Assembly (NCBI GenBank): GCA_020796225.1
Contig: CM036771.1
Span: 25,712,176-25,776,175, forward strand
Direction of reading: 5' to 3'
DNA from: Arion vulgaris
Taxonomy: Eukaryota > Mollusca > Gastropoda > Stylommatophora > Arionidae
DNA length: 64,000 nucleotides
Below are positions 1 to 11,610 of this stretch, piece after piece. The notes under the pieces are model-generated. The model saw nothing but the letters and a program-made list of their open reading frames with translations, had not been told where the DNA came from and searched no databases. Made by a program: the position numbers and the translations under genes. Position 1 is the first letter of the stretch; every line of letters begins with the position of its first letter.

Positions 1-53
1 AATGACACAGAAATATCCTACGCATACCATAGACAGAAAAAGGAAAGAACACT

Positions 54-338
54 GATGTCCTGAAAGAACTGAATGTTAAAGACAATTGGCTGATAAACAA
101 CATACTATACAGAAAAATTAGATACTTTGGTCACATCAAGCGTCACGATGGCCTGGAGAGAACAATATTAGAGTACAGCGTCACAGGACGCAGAGGCAGA
201 CCAAGAAGAAGATGGCTACAAGATATTAAAGAAACTATGAATATGACCATCGACGAAGTGGGTGAACTGGCTAGGAACAGAGTGAATTTCAGATGCGTTG
301 CAAAGAGATCAACGTCCTATAAAGGATACGCAACTTGA
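54..338 (+). pseudogene. LINE C-terminal fragment
   Basis: An open frame of 94 codons reads LKELNVKDNWLINNILYRKI, RYFGHIKRHDGLERTILEYS and RRGRPRRRWLQDI. This is the GHxKR...RPRRRW end typical of LINE RT proteins. It starts before the visible homology, so its 5' limit is uncertain. Confidence 0.82.
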
Positions 339-745
339 TGATGACGAATAGGAATGAGAAAATTGAAATGTTTTAGATACACGAAAAGACAAAAAAAAGT
401 CTAGAGAATACAATTATGGAAAGAGAGTTCCCGACAAAGATTATAAGAGGAAGACAATTGAGAAGATGGATTCAGGATGTGATAGATGATTAGTGCACGA
501 CGAAAGTCGATGGAGGACGTCTGGCCGATGAAAGAAATTCAGAAGAACGGTTAGGCTGGAAAAGTTCTGATCATGACAAGCTATTCGATAATGGATAATG
601 TTGTTATTGCTAGATCATCCCATGTCATCATCATCGTCAGAAAGCTTGTCCTGTGCAGAAGTTTGCCACCCAACAGTCCTTCGGAATTTGTCTCTATCAT
701 AGACCAGATCATGGTCAATAACATGAGCGGAAAATCATAACGACA
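339..745 (+). repeat. Decayed LINE tail fragments
   Basis: GAAATGTTTTAGATACACG and AGGAAGACAATTGAGAAGAT recall the RYFGHIKR...RGRQLRRW region, then AAGTTCTGATCATGACAAGC. Bases 600-740 are a minus-strand tail with DDDDD-coding ATC repeats. Confidence 0.6.
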
Positions 746-748
746 GAG

Positions 749-1112
749 ATGAGGTTTCTTAGAAGAGCTAGAGGTGTGACAATAAGAGACAAAATTAGAA
801 TTGAAGAAATAAGCAGAAGACTGGATGTGAAACCAGTCATGCAATTCATAAAACCGATTAAATGGTTTGGACACCTGACAAGAATGCCCTGGTATCGCCT
901 ACCACAGAGAGCAACACAGAACAATTATAATGAGTACAAAGCAAGAAGAAGACCCCGCAAAAGATGGAGCGACAGCATCAATAACAGCCTTACGAACATG
1001 AATATCAGCTTACAAAGTGCCTTAAAACAAGCACACATAAGATCACTACGTCCCCCCTTCCCCAACACTTCTATAAAGAAGTAAATGGTGGAAGATAAGA
1101 AGAAGATAGACC
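749..1112 (+). pseudogene. LINE RT C-terminal fragment
   Basis: It encodes RFLRRARGVTIRDKIRIEEI and KWFGHLTRMPWYRLPQRATQ and RRPRKRWSDSI, then a GAA-type tail. It is the 5'-truncated end of a non-LTR element. Confidence 0.87.
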
Positions 1113-1152
1113 TGATGTCCCGCCTCTGCAGCCGACATGCTCAAACCATCAG

Positions 1153-1431
1153 TTACATCCTGAATCCATCTTCTCCGTTGTCTTCCTCTTCTCCTTTTTG
1201 CCAGGATGCCTCCTTCCATAATGGACTTCTGTAACCCTCTTGTCTCTTTATATGTCCAAAATATTTCAATTTTCTCTTTCTTATTTGTAGTATCAGCCAG
1301 TTTTCTTTCATTGTGAGTTCTTTCTGGTTGGTTAGATCTAATTGTTTTCTTCTCTGTCCATGATATACGGATGTAGCAGGGAATATGATACCAGGTTTTT
1401 CCCTTCCTTTATTGTTAGTCCCAAGCTTCAA
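1153..1431 (-). pseudogene. LINE C-terminal fragment
   Basis: The minus strand gives LTMKENWLILQIRKRKLKYF and GHIKRQEGYRSPLWKEASWQ, the same type as 54-338. Confidence 0.75.
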
Positions 1432-1469
1432 CTAGGCGAGTATTTACAATAAAACAAAGGGGTAACCAT

Positions 1470-2950
1470 ATACCTGGTCTGTGGGCGTATAAAAACAGAC
1501 CAGATATATTAGCAAGGGGGTTTTCCTTAACTAGAAGTGAATTTATGCCCTGTTTTCTTTCTCATGCAGCCAAGTTAAGGTTAATAGTATTCTTTTTTTA
1601 GAAATGCCATAGGTGATTGTCCGGTCACAATATCAATTAGACTGGGGATTTTCCAACATTCAACCAGATTTGACCGTGAGAATGTACTAACAGGACAATG
1701 ACAGATTTGGAAACAAATAAAAATGCTATATGTTAAATAGAATGGATTTGGATCATAGGGACACACACACTTCACTGAGACAGAGGGACAGAGAGTAGGT
1801 AGTCTGAGACAATTACAGACAGAAAGAATCGACAAGTCAAGGAGTGTAGTCTAGAATAAGAGACTCACACAGTTATCGACAAGAACTTAGTAGATAGTAA
1901 CAAGAATTATAGAGCTGAACAACTCTGCTGCGAGTTATAAGTGGAATAGAGAACGAGGCAGTAGAATTAAACTGAGTTGCAGACAGAGAGAGCCCAAGAG
2001 AGCAAAGTCAGATAGATAACATAAATCCATACGCATGACCCAACAGAACGGCCGACATAGAGTGTTGCCTAACTAAGACGTAGATGCAGAACTTCACGGA
2101 GATTTTGACCAAATCAGAGAGTTACTGTTCAGAATTGGTGAACCGGTTACATTAGAACCGGAGGACTTTTCAGAGTGCAAAATTAGGCGGTAGAGCTAAA
2201 CTGAAGAGTAGGGCCAGACCAGACAGAGAGGCTATAACAGCATATGTGAGAGAGATGTCAGCCAGTTTACAGAATACATTATTATAACTAGTTAGTAGAG
2301 ACATTTCGTGTGTACTATTATGACAGCAAATCTAGCTAGAAAGCGGTATAACGTATTGTGACTGAACAAGTATTTTTTCTAAGGACATCGCAAGCAAGAT
2401 AGAGTTGAACTGGGAACATTTTAGAGATAGGATGTTGGGGTATTAGATATTACTTAGTGAAGATTGACAATATTAGTTAGTAGGTGTATTTTACAGTTAT
2501 GTGCATTGTTATGCGTTTTGAATTGTTGGTTTTCTTTTCAGGGTTTCTTTTGATAATTTGATATATGTGCTATTTTTTTTAACATTGATGAGACATTGAA
2601 ATAAGTAAATAACAAAAAATAAAAGTTGAGAATTAGGTTTGATTCTCACATAGATGTACAATATATTTGACGGCCATTTCATTTATTTGTATTCTATGTT
2701 ATAGTTGTGCTGATGGTGCTGATAGTAGTTGTTGTTGTAGACTGTAGAGAAGAAGTGTAGTAGCTAAATAAGCTATTACATTTTCTGGTGCCGTGTCCAA
2801 GAATATTAGTAGAGTACGCAATAAACAGCTACAAAATGTGGTGCAGTGACCGAGGATAAAAGAATAATAGAATATAGAAGAAGAATATTAGCAGTGTAGA
2901 GAAACCACGGCTACACGGAGACTTCTTCTGTAACACTTATATTCTTCTTC
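1470..2950 (+). other. Gene-free stretch, possible old LTR
   Basis: No protein homology. AATAAAAG near 2618 could be a polyadenylation signal. TCTGGTGCCGTGTCC (2785) and TGTGGTGCAGTGACCGAGGA (2840) resemble the start of primer-binding regions that follow an LTR. I found no matching second LTR. Confidence 0.3.
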
Positions 2951-2951
2951 T

Positions 2952-3195
2952 TCAAACGCTCCATATCGACCACATGTTAAATTAAACCACTGATTGTGAT
3001 TTGAATGCGATCTGAGTCTAAGAGCGATTGTACGTTGTGCCAGTTATGCTCCTACAAGTAGACCAGTACATCGGACTTCTGCGACGCTTTTTATTTACTA
3101 GACTAGCTTCCCTATGCCCCGACCGTAGCCTCCTCTTACGACATGCCGCAGTTTTACTATTCTTTACTCCAACTGAGGGCACCGGCAACACACGG
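2952..3195 (-). repeat. Repeat T copy (SINE-like)
   Basis: CTCCATATCGACC, GAGCGATTGTACGTTGTGCC, TTTTTATTTACTAG and CTCTTACGACATGCCGCAG match the copy at 42187-42411. Open frames on both strands here show no protein family. Confidence 0.65.
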
Positions 3196-3259
3196 CCGAC
3201 TACACTTATATTCAAAAGCACATTTATGTTTTTCCACTGCCTTGTTAAATGTCCATGTT

Positions 3260-3490
3260 TCACATCCATACGTTGCCAATGGAAATATGCACGCTCTTAG
3301 AATTCAGATATTTGTTTGTCCATGTCATACAGGTCTCAATTATATATGTTTCCAACTGTCTTCTTCTTAACTGTGTATCACACACCGTGCTTGTTGTTCC
3401 ATGTAAACCCTCATCATCATCATCATCAAATAGCTTGTCCTGAGCAGAACTTTGCCACTCCAACAGTTCTTCGTAATGTCTTTCTCTCAT
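3260..3490 (-). repeat. LINE 3' terminus with ATC/GAT tail
   Basis: The minus strand reads RERHYEELLEWQSSAQDKLF followed by a poly-Asp-coding GAT repeat. A similar end occurs at 600-740 and 40755-40800. Confidence 0.65.
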
Positions 3491-3626
3491 AGATCAGATA
3501 TCTCGCGCCTGCAGCCGTCAACTCTACAACAGTTAAACTATAATATGATTCTTAAATAAGTTGCACGAACAACATGAAATGTGGACGTATTGCAACATTG
3601 TTGTACACGTAATAAATAAGGAATTT

Positions 3627-3837
3627 TTTATTTTTTTATTTTTCGATCTAGAAGCACTTGAGCTTTCAGCTCTTCGGCTCGGTGCCATGGATATCGTAAA
3701 CCTTCGGCTCGGTGCCACGAACACCGTAAATCTGGGGAATCTGTAGCTTTTCTGCCAGCCCGCGGAATTGAACCCGCACTCACCGATGACTAGTCACCCG
3801 CAGTCGAACGCGGTACGAACACGCTGGGCAGACGGGC
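3627..3837 (-). mobile_element. tRNA-headed SINE (family B), full copy
   Basis: On the minus strand the head TGCCCGTCTGCCCAGCGTGT leads to GGTTCAATTCC (box B-like, 3764-3774). A body with two GGCACCGAGCCGAAG motifs and an A-rich tail follow. ATAAGGAATTT occurs at 3616-3626 and 3838-3848, an 11-base target duplication. GCGG and CCGC can pair around the T-loop, but the loop is one base too long for a working tRNA. Confidence 0.92.
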
Positions 3838-3848
3838 ATAAGGAATTT

Positions 3849-4372
3849 AACTGACATAGTTATGCATATCTTTATTGTAGTTGCTTTTTTTGTTTTCTTG
3901 TTGTTAGCAATGAGATAAAATAAACATATGATCAATGATCGGCTGTAGACGTGTGTCAAAGATAGTTACGGTCTGGTGAGGCCCGCTATTACAACAGCTT
4001 CTGTATCCATTTCTAACTAAAACACACAACGTGTCTCAGTTAATGTCAGTAAATCCAGCAAGTTACAAGCAGATTGAGGTCGCTGATAGCAAAGATAACA
4101 AAACACGCAGTACTAGTGATCATGTGCGATGAAAATTACGGGATTTGTGAACAGTTTGGGTTTACATTCTCGGTATGCATGTCGTACGCGTTTGTACAGC
4201 AGGAAACTTATCTTTTACTTGCCTATCTAAATTACAAGTTCCTCTAAAGCAGGAGTAATGTTCGCCGGAATTGCGAGGAATACTTGTGATGAAGTAAGCA
4301 AGCTTAAACGCAAAAATCAGCTAGAGGTTCCAGATTAGGCTTCATGTCTATGCTAGAATTCATAGCAGAAGA
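3849..4372. other. No feature recognised
   Basis: AT-rich sequence with no repeat or coding signal that I could identify. Confidence 0.5.
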
Positions 4373-4596
4373 ATGAGAGAAAAAACAAACAGAACGATAT
4401 GCACTTACGATATAAAGATACAGGGAGTTAACAAACAGATTGACATGCACTTACCGTCTATATGGCCTTTTTCTGTCTTTACAGAAGGTCAATCTGAGTT
4501 TGCCTTTGTCTCTTTTGCCTTCCAGCGCATCATCACTAAGTTTCTTTTCAAAAGATTCCTCCCCTTTTCGTATTGTTGTTTTCCACAGAACTTGTC

Positions 4597-4819
4597 ATCT
4601 TATCTTATCTTATTTTATCTTAACCACATTTGCCGTGAAGCGACGTGGGAGAGTTAGTTTTCTATCTTGTGCCAGGTGTGTTGCGCTTGACGTTGTCAGT
4701 CCATGCTTTCGCAGGGACTCTGAGATGTTATCTATCCATCGTGTTCGTGGCCTGCCTCGTGCTCTGCGCCCTGAACGTCGATTATTATTGGCACGTGATG
4801 GTAGTAAATGTGTTTCCAT
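4597..4819 (-). mobile_element. LINE 3' end with AAGAT tail
   Basis: Same family as 17522-17716: GRRARGRPRTRWIDNISESL and HLAQDRKLTLPRRFTANVVK, then TAAGATAAGAT repeats. Confidence 0.87.
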
Positions 4820-4919
4820 GAACTTGTCATCATCTAGTTGTTCTCACATTTGTTGGGACTGAAAGAAAAGTTCGTTATTGAGTGCTGCAGACATCATTAT
4901 ATCGGAGCAATGGGTTGCC

Positions 4920-5170
4920 ATGAGAGTGGCAGTAGCGTAGTCGTAAGGGAACTGGCTTCTTAGGATAGTGGTCTGTGTTCAAATACATAGTTGACGTTGA
5001 ATTTTTGTTGGACAGTGACGAATCTCAGGTTGACCAAGCCTCAATTTGGTACCAGAAAAAGCATTTGAATATCAAGGCGACCGATGTGATGTTGACCATA
5101 TCACACATCGTGTGCCGACGATCAATGAAACAAACGGGTCTAACACCGTAGTACCCTATATATCACAGGG
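4920..5170 (+). mobile_element. Possible tRNA-headed SINE
   Basis: GTGGCAGTAGCGTAGTCGTA followed by GGCTTCTTAGG and TGTTCAAATAC resembles tRNA boxes A and B with SINE-like spacing. The 3' limit is unclear. Confidence 0.45.
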
Positions 5171-5373
5171 TATTTTTTACTTTGATTGATTGATTGATAT
5201 GACCATCATCATTGCACTTTGGTGCGTAACCATGTGTGCCCCAGTGTTTTTCTTACACAGGAAGATCTCAGATGCAGTGCATGAACTCCGTAGCACCGTC
5301 GATGGTCCCGATGTAATTGTGAAGACGGTGAAGATACTTATGTAGCAATTTTATTTTTAATCTTTTCTAACGA

Positions 5374-5547
5374 ATGTTGCCCGAGCAGCGGTTTTCCAGC
5401 CTGCTCTTCTCGATTGTGATCTGCCAAGAGTTCTTTTGTTCCATGGAGAAGACTGAGCGAGTTGCCCAGGATAGAGCGGTATGCGGAAATTGCTTGCAGG
5501 CCCTATGTAATGTACTGGATGAATTATTATTATTATTAAGGGTTCTT
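5374..5547 (+). repeat. LINE C-terminal fragment with ATT tail
   Basis: ERVAQDRAVCGNCLQALCNV is a LINE end motif, also found on the minus strand at 21250-21350, followed by TTATTATTATTATTA. Confidence 0.65.
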
Positions 5548-5739
5548 CTGCGTGCTCAAATTAAACACGGGTCCTACGTTTTATCGTCCGTCTCCGATAG
5601 GACTAGGAACTCGATCTCACCTACACTGAGATCAAGGATCTCTGGAAAAATATCCGGGTGGCTCCACGAGGGAGCGAACCTAGTACTTTTGACATAAGAG
5701 ACGAGCGCCTAATCCCTACGCCTCAGAGAAACCCCCTTT
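5548..5739 (-). mobile_element. tRNA-headed SINE with a metazoan core-like domain
   Basis: On the minus strand TAGGGATTAGGCGC (box A-like) and GGTTCGCTCCC (box B-like, 5670-5680) form a tRNA-like head. The body has GGACGATAAAACGTAGGACC CGTGT, resembling the conserved core shared by several metazoan SINEs; that link is from memory. A partial copy lies at 34990-35050. Confidence 0.8.
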
Positions 5740-5784
5740 TTTACTTTACTTTAATAGATCTGTGTTGGTGCTTCTTTCCCTTCC

Positions 5785-6240
5785 AGAAGTTTACAGAACC
5801 ACACTTGTTGTGATGTGCGGATGCTGTCCATTCTTCTCACATACCACAGAGTTTACAGAACCACACTTGTTGTGATGTGCGGATGCTGTCCATTCTTCTC
5901 ACATACCACCAGAAGTTTACAGAACCACACTTGTTGTGATGTGCGGATGCTGTCCATTCTTCTCACATACCACCAGAAGTTAAAGATACAGTAACGACAT
6001 CTAGTATTAAAGATACATGGAGTTACAGACAGACTGACATGCACTTACCACCAGAAGTTAAAGATACAGTAACAACATCTAGTATTAAAGATACATGGAG
6101 TTACAGATAGACTGACAAGCACTTACCACCAGAAGTTAAAGATACAGTAACGACATCTATTATTAAAGATACATGCAGTTACAGACAGACTGACATGCAC
6201 TTACCACCAGAAGTTAATGATACAGTAACGATATCTTTTT
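5785..6240 (-). repeat. Two tandem repeats grown from a LINE tail
   Basis: Three units of 63 bases (5785-5974) encode VRRMDSIRTSQQVWFCKL on the minus strand, resembling HVRRMETYRIPKQMLFCEL at 36720-37120. They are followed by three and a third units of 78 bases (5976-6240) with AAAGATACAGTAACGACATC. Confidence 0.85.
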
Positions 6241-6280
6241 CTTCCCCAGATGAAGGATGGAAATTAGTCTACTCTTGCTG

Positions 6281-6939
6281 TTAAGGGGATTCGGGTCTTG
6301 AAAATCAAGAATCTATTTTCGTTGTTTTCATATTAATATAAAATTTGTATAACCATTTTGAAAGAGTATGACTTAGAATAGTAGAAACAAATTAGTTTAA
6401 AAAAATGTCAAAGTGTTGCCATGGAAACAATACAAAATGGCCGCCAAACACAAATTTTCAAATCCCTAAGGCTCTGAATCTAATGAATGTAAATGAATTC
6501 TGTTTTCACTTAAGGTGCAATTGTAATATCTAAAATATTACACATTCTTCTTAGGATATATTAAATATTTAATTTTTATAAATTTTGGTAAAAATTCCCT
6601 CAAAATTTGGTCAAAAAGCTGTTTTTGGAGGGTGTGTTTACACAAAAATTCATAAAAATGTAATATTTAATATATCCTAAAAGAATGTGTAATTTTGTAG
6701 ATATTACAATTGCTCACCTTAGAGTGAAAACAGAATTCATTTATATTCATTAACTTCAGAGCCTTAAGGATTTGAAAATTTGTGCTTGGCGGCCATTTTG
6801 TATTGTTTCCATGGCAACGTTGACTTTTTATTTTACTAATTTTTCTACTATTCTAAGTCACAATCTTTCAAAATTGTTATACAAATTCTACATTAATACC
6901 AAAGCAACGAAAAAGTTTCAAGACCAGAGTCCCCCTTAA
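6281..6939. mobile_element. Fold-back element with ~300-bp arms and TTAA flanks
   Basis: The left arm from TTAAGGGGATTCGGGTCTTG is mirrored by the right arm ending AGACCAGAGTCCCCCTTAA. The arms also share CATGGAAACAATACAAAATG, GGCCGCCA and TATTACA-rich text in inverse order, and meet near 6610-6640. TTAA lies at both borders, as in piggyBac-type insertion. No transposase is present. Confidence 0.9.
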
Positions 6940-7135
6940 ACTGTAGGAGTGGAAGCTTTAATTTGCGTTCCAGTGCCAGATGATTAGTCCTTGTTGTGTT
7001 ATATCTGTGGTTATTTAGTGTGATCTCGATATTGTCTATCCATCTTTTTCTTGGTCTTCTCTTGGCTCTAGTACCTGATCTCTTTTTACTGTTTACTGTT
7101 ATTGGTGGTTGGTTGTATTCCATTCTCATTAAATA
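6940..7135 (-). repeat. LINE C-terminal fragment beside the fold-back element
   Basis: The minus strand reads SGTRAKRRPRKRWIDNIEIT and NHLALERKLKLPLLQ. It is related to the AAGAT-tail family. Confidence 0.75.
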
Positions 7136-7312
7136 TTCGAATCACAGCAATTGTTGTCTTTCAATGTATTCTGTGCATGAAATTATGCCAACTCTGCTTT
7201 TCATGTCCTCGTTTCGTAGTCAATATTTCCTGATGACCCCCATAGCCTTCCTCGAGCATTTCATTTCGTATGTTGTGAACGTTCTGTGATGACATCTATA
7301 AAGCCCTCTATT

Positions 7313-7560
7313 TACGCCCGAGTGGTTACGGGCCCAAATTTGGGGTGTAAAGAATAGAACCACTGTTACCTGCCACGCATGTCGTAAGAGGCGACAAAGG
7401 AGGATTAGATTAAATCGGATGCACATATCCTAAACGTGTAGAAGTCTATGCGTTTAGGGGCCTACCAAACCAATGTGCAACGTTCTTGGTAAAGATCAAA
7501 CATGTCACAAAGAGTGATTAAAATTGGTTGTAAAGAACGAACGCAAAGAAGAAGAAGAAG
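7313..7560 (+). mobile_element. SINE-A, full copy with GAA tail
   Basis: It is flanked by AAGCCCTCTATT at 7301-7312 and 7561-7572. The 5' end reads TACGCCCGAGTGGTTACGGG, the middle has GCATGTCGTAAGAGGCGACA and CTAAACGTGTAGAAGTCTAT, and the 3' end is GAA repeats. I did not find convincing A and B boxes. Confidence 0.92.
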
Positions 7561-7679
7561 AAGCCCTCTATTCGTAAATATTTCACTACACCACCTATCT
7601 CTACCGGTGGCTATATCCAGGACTTATAGCTGAGACAAGGCAAATGGAAAAGGGAGACAACACTTTTTAAAAGTCAGAA

Positions 7680-7910
7680 GTTTTAGTATTTTATTAATTA
7701 ATTAATTAATTGATTTATTGATTGATAGGATCATCATCATTGCACTTTGGTGGGTAACCATGTGTGCTCTGATCTCTTTCTTACGTATATGAAGATCACA
7801 GTGGCAGTGCACTTTGGTGGGTAACCATGTGTGCTCTGATCTCTTTCTTACGTATATGAAGATCACAGTGGCAGTGCACAAACTCCGTACAACGACGTGG
7901 TTTCCCGATT
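7680..7910 (-). repeat. Duplicated LINE/SINE 3' end
   Basis: CACTTTGGTGGGTAACCATG and TCTTTCTTACGTATATGAAG appear twice, 66 bases apart, preceded by ATTA/TTGA repeats. Confidence 0.8.
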
Positions 7911-8044
7911 AGTTCCTCTATAAGATAGTTACTCTTATAACAAACAGAATCTACTACTTCGCTGTCGTTTTTATTAAGTCAAATTACTCCCTATGTCTGA
8001 TTTGTTTTGTTTGCGTCGATAACGGAAATACGTTGTGCATCCGT

Positions 8045-8390
8045 TCTTATGTTCCATATCCAACTCTAATATTGAGGTCGCATAACTCACTGGGGAAACC
8101 CTGGCCAGTTTGATTTGGGGGGCTGAGTTTTAAATATGTTTGATAGAACACTGCAAGCTTTTTGTAATTTTACTCAATTCTATGAGTCTATGGTTATTTA
8201 TTGATGAAAATATTCATAATATTGATATTCATTATTGTTAAACTTAACATGTTGGATAATATAACTTCGATTTAGCATTTTGTAATGATTTTTAAAATGA
8301 ATTCGTCTATATACAACAATACTGGAATGTGAGGTCACGTGACCGGTTGTGGTCTTATTTCCTAGAATATTTACATGAGTCCACCGGGCG
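8045..8390 (-). repeat. Repeat R, left member of an inverted pair
   Basis: It is inverted relative to 8995-9345. Shared text includes GATAGAACACTGCAAGCTTT, GTTAAACTTAACATGTTGGA and GAATTCGTCTATATACA. The class is not recognised. Confidence 0.88.
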
Positions 8391-8990
8391 TAAACTCAGC
8401 GCAACGAAACGGTCGCACACTTCATGAGGACTGCTGGGCTTTTGAAACAACGACATCGAGCATGACTATGGAGATCACCGCTGCTTCCAGGGATCTGTCA
8501 TGGGTGGCTGAGCAACAGATACGATCATCATATCAGACTCGATGAATATGCTTCAACTGATTGAATCTGGAAGTATGCTTGTGGAATGGGTGGAAAGCAT
8601 TCGGAGATCACATCTCAAGAAAATGACTTGGCTGTACACGCCTGGGCATGCTGGAGTGCGGGGTAACGAGCGTGCTGACTCTCTTGCAAACAGTGTCCGA
8701 CTCAAGTGGGCAGAAGTATGGACAGAGCCGATATCACCAATGCGGTACACTCTCAATTGTGTGACACGGGCGGGTCTCAGACACTGGAACGAGTTCGAGA
8801 ATTAGGCGTTAAGTTTGGACATGCCAGACAGTGTCGTCTTCGTGGTAGAGAGGAAGATATAGTAATCAACTTCTCATGGGTACTGTGAGCAAATGAACTT
8901 TGGGATGGCTGCTGCAACGGAGGACAGAGCACGAATGGGAATGCCCAATGTGCCATGACGTCGATCGCATAACATAACATAACATAACAT
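8391..8990 (+). mobile_element. RNase H LINE 3' end with AACAT tail
   Basis: Frames broken by indels encode MTWLYTPGHAGVRGNERADS of an RNase H domain, the segment LERVRELGVKFGHARQCRLR and a terminal ECPMCHDVD zinc-binding-like motif. A tail of four to five AACAT units follows at 8968-8990. It is the same family as 33228-33999 and 37430-37808. Confidence 0.88.
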
Positions 8991-8994
8991 AAGC

Positions 8995-9345
8995 TTATGG
9001 GCCTTTGGACTCAGGTTAGAATTATGGGAAATCAGACCACAACTACACCACGTGACCAGGCATTCCAGTATTGGTGTATATAGACGAATTCATTTTAAAA
9101 TCAACACAAAATGCTAAATCGAAGTTACATTATCCAACATGTTAAGTTTAGCAATAATGAATATCAATATTATGAATATTTTTCATCAAAAAATAACCAT
9201 AGACTCACAGAATTGAGAAAATTACAAAAAAGCTTGCAGTGTTCTATCAAACATGGATATATTCCAGCCCTCAGCTCTGATCTAGGTCAGGGAATCCCTG
9301 TTCAGTTGTCTGGCCTAGTTATCTAGAGTTGGCTGTGGTTATACT
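8995..9345 (+). repeat. Repeat R, right member of an inverted pair
   Basis: This is the least interrupted R copy. It starts around TTATGGGCCTTTGGACTCAG and runs to TCTAGAGTTGGCTGTGG. A roughly 600-base RNase H LINE remnant separates it from the left member. Confidence 0.88.
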
Positions 9346-9875
9346 CTTACACATGTAGGTCAGGCGCATCCGAAAATTTCGGCCAACGAACAGAATGAAA
9401 ATAACGACTCTCAAGAAGTAGCGGACTACGAAAGGTTAACACTCAAGGCGAAATGTTCTCTCTCACCTTCACACCTGTTTTTGGACAAACTTATTCAACA
9501 TAACGCTTTGAAATCCAAGCCCTAGGCATTTTAAATTTATGGTTTTGTTTGTCATTAAGTTTGAGAGACATGTACACACTATTGCTGCAGTTAATAGTTG
9601 TAACTTCAAAGAAAATATTTTTGGTCTCGTGACAAACATGCGTACAACTAGAACAAACACAGGACCTCTAAGCGTAGTCTGTAGTTTTATTTGATGTCTT
9701 AGTATTTGTGTATTTTTGTTTAGTCTTTATCGTTTAGTTTTTGTTGTTTAGTTCTTAGTGTTTAGTATCATTGCTACATTTAAGAGAACGTTTTAGAAGA
9801 AACATGTGTTTAGTACAGACACAACAATAGACGTCAAATCAAACACAATTGTAACCTAGAAACACACAATACACT
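9346..9875. other. No gene recognised
   Basis: It contains a short palindrome CCGAAAATTTCGG at about 9370 and T-rich GTTTAGT repeats near 9720-9770. No coding signal was seen. Confidence 0.5.
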
Positions 9876-9915
<40 letters not shown>

Positions 9916-10060
9916 TAGTGCACTAGCACTCACATACATTACTCTAACACACACAATCCACTAGCCCACATACACAATATACTAACACAGATATAGTACA
10001 CCAACACACATAAACAATGATCTTGCAAACAGACACATTGATTTAGCACACACAGACATA
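9876..10060 (+). repeat. CA microsatellite and flanking CA-rich text
   Basis: An uninterrupted CA run of about 35 bases at 9877-9911 is followed by degenerate CACTAG/ACACAT text. Confidence 0.9.
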
Positions 10061-10061
10061 C

Positions 10062-10820
10062 TTAGAAGACCTGGATTTTGCGGATGAACTTGCCTTGTTC
10101 TCGCACAGGCTACAAGACATGCTGGAAAAAGTGGATGCTCTGGCAGAAACATCACAACGGGTCGGTCTTAAACTCAGTCAAGAGAAGACAAAACTTGTTT
10201 GAGGGAAGGGGTATAGAAGATGCTGGTGAATTTGTCTATCGTGGAAGCAAGATCAGCAAATTCGGAGCTACAGATGAGAACATTATTGCCAGGATTAGGA
10301 AAGCCCGATAAGCCTTTGATATCCTGCACACAGTGTAGAAATCCACTGCCATCTCCACGAAAACAAAGCCCAAGATATTCAGCTCCAATGGGAAATCTGT
10401 ATTGCTGTATGGCTCGGAAACTTGGTGAGTCACCAAGTTTAATACAAATAAGATTCAGACATTTGTCAAAGGATGTCTTCCGCGGATTCTCAGACTGAGA
10501 TGGTAAGACAGAGTTGCAAATACAGACTTGTGGATAAGAACCGGACAGGAACCAATGATGACTAAGGTTAAGAGGAGACAACGATGATAGGTCTAGCATT
10601 CCCTACGGTAGACACAGTCGAGTGTCACTAGACAAGCACTTGAGTGGAACCCACAAGGATACGGAAAAATAAAGCGCCCTAATCAAACCTGGAGACTAAG
10701 TCTTCTTGAGAAACTAACTCGACTCTTCTGTGAGACCTTCAAGAAAACAGCCAGAGACCGAGAAAAGGGGCAAACAACTGTTGAGGCCCTATGTTCCACG
10801 AGAAGCGGAGAGAAATAAGT
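10062..10820 (+). pseudogene. LINE reverse transcriptase C-terminal part
   Basis: It begins with the catalytic core DLDFADELALFSH, in which ADE stands where ADD is usual, followed by GLKLSQEKTKLV, FVYRGSKISKFGATDENIIA, VLLYGSETW and SVTRQALEWNPQGYGK. Several stops break it. An AC-rich array follows directly. Confidence 0.88.
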
Positions 10821-10829
10821 CAGTAAGTA

Positions 10830-11610
10830 CACACACACACAACGTTCTAAACACACACACAACATTCTAGCATACATACAATAGTTTAGCAACACACACA
10901 CACACACACACACGTTCTAGCATACATACAATAGTTTAGCACACACACACACACACACCGTTCTAGCATACATACAATAGTTTAGCACACACACACACAA
11001 CGTTCTAAACACACACACACCGTTCTAGCATACATACAATAGTTTAGCACACACACACACAACGTTCTAAATACACACACACCGTTCTAAACACACACAC
11101 AACATTCTAAACACACACACAACATTATAAACACACACATAACATTCTAAATACACACACAACATTCTAAACACACACATAACGTTCTAGCATACATACA
11201 ATAGTTTAGCACACACACATACAACATTCTAAACACACACATAACGTTCTAGCATACATACAATAGTTTAGCACACACACACACAACATTCTAAACACAT
11301 ACACAACGTTCTAGCATACATACAATAGTTTAGCACACACACACACAACATTCTAAACACACACATAACGTTCTAGCATACATACAATAGTTTAGCACCA
11401 CCACACAAATTCTAAACACACACATAACGTTCTAGCATACATACAATAGTTTAGCACACACACACAAAGCTCTAAACACACACACAACGTTCTAGCATAC
11501 GCGCAATAGTTTAACACGCACATACACACACAACGTTCTATCATACATACAATAGTTTAGCACGCACACACAAAGCTCTAAACACACACACACAATACTC
11601 TATTTTTATA
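10830..11610 (+). repeat. AC-rich compound minisatellite
   Basis: Units of about 50-60 bases combine CGTTCTAGCATACATACAAT, AGTTTAGC and runs of AC of changing length, plus CGTTCTAAACACACACAC spacers. Confidence 0.9.

Noticed and set aside
1470..1500. Regulatory palindrome CTGGTCTGT...ACAGACCAG
   Set aside because: A nine-base inverted pair is visible, but nothing around it suggests a promoter or transcript.
3750..3837. Functional tRNA gene on the minus strand
   Set aside because: The T-loop has one base too many and no proper anticodon arm is formed. It is part of a SINE with target duplication, present twice.
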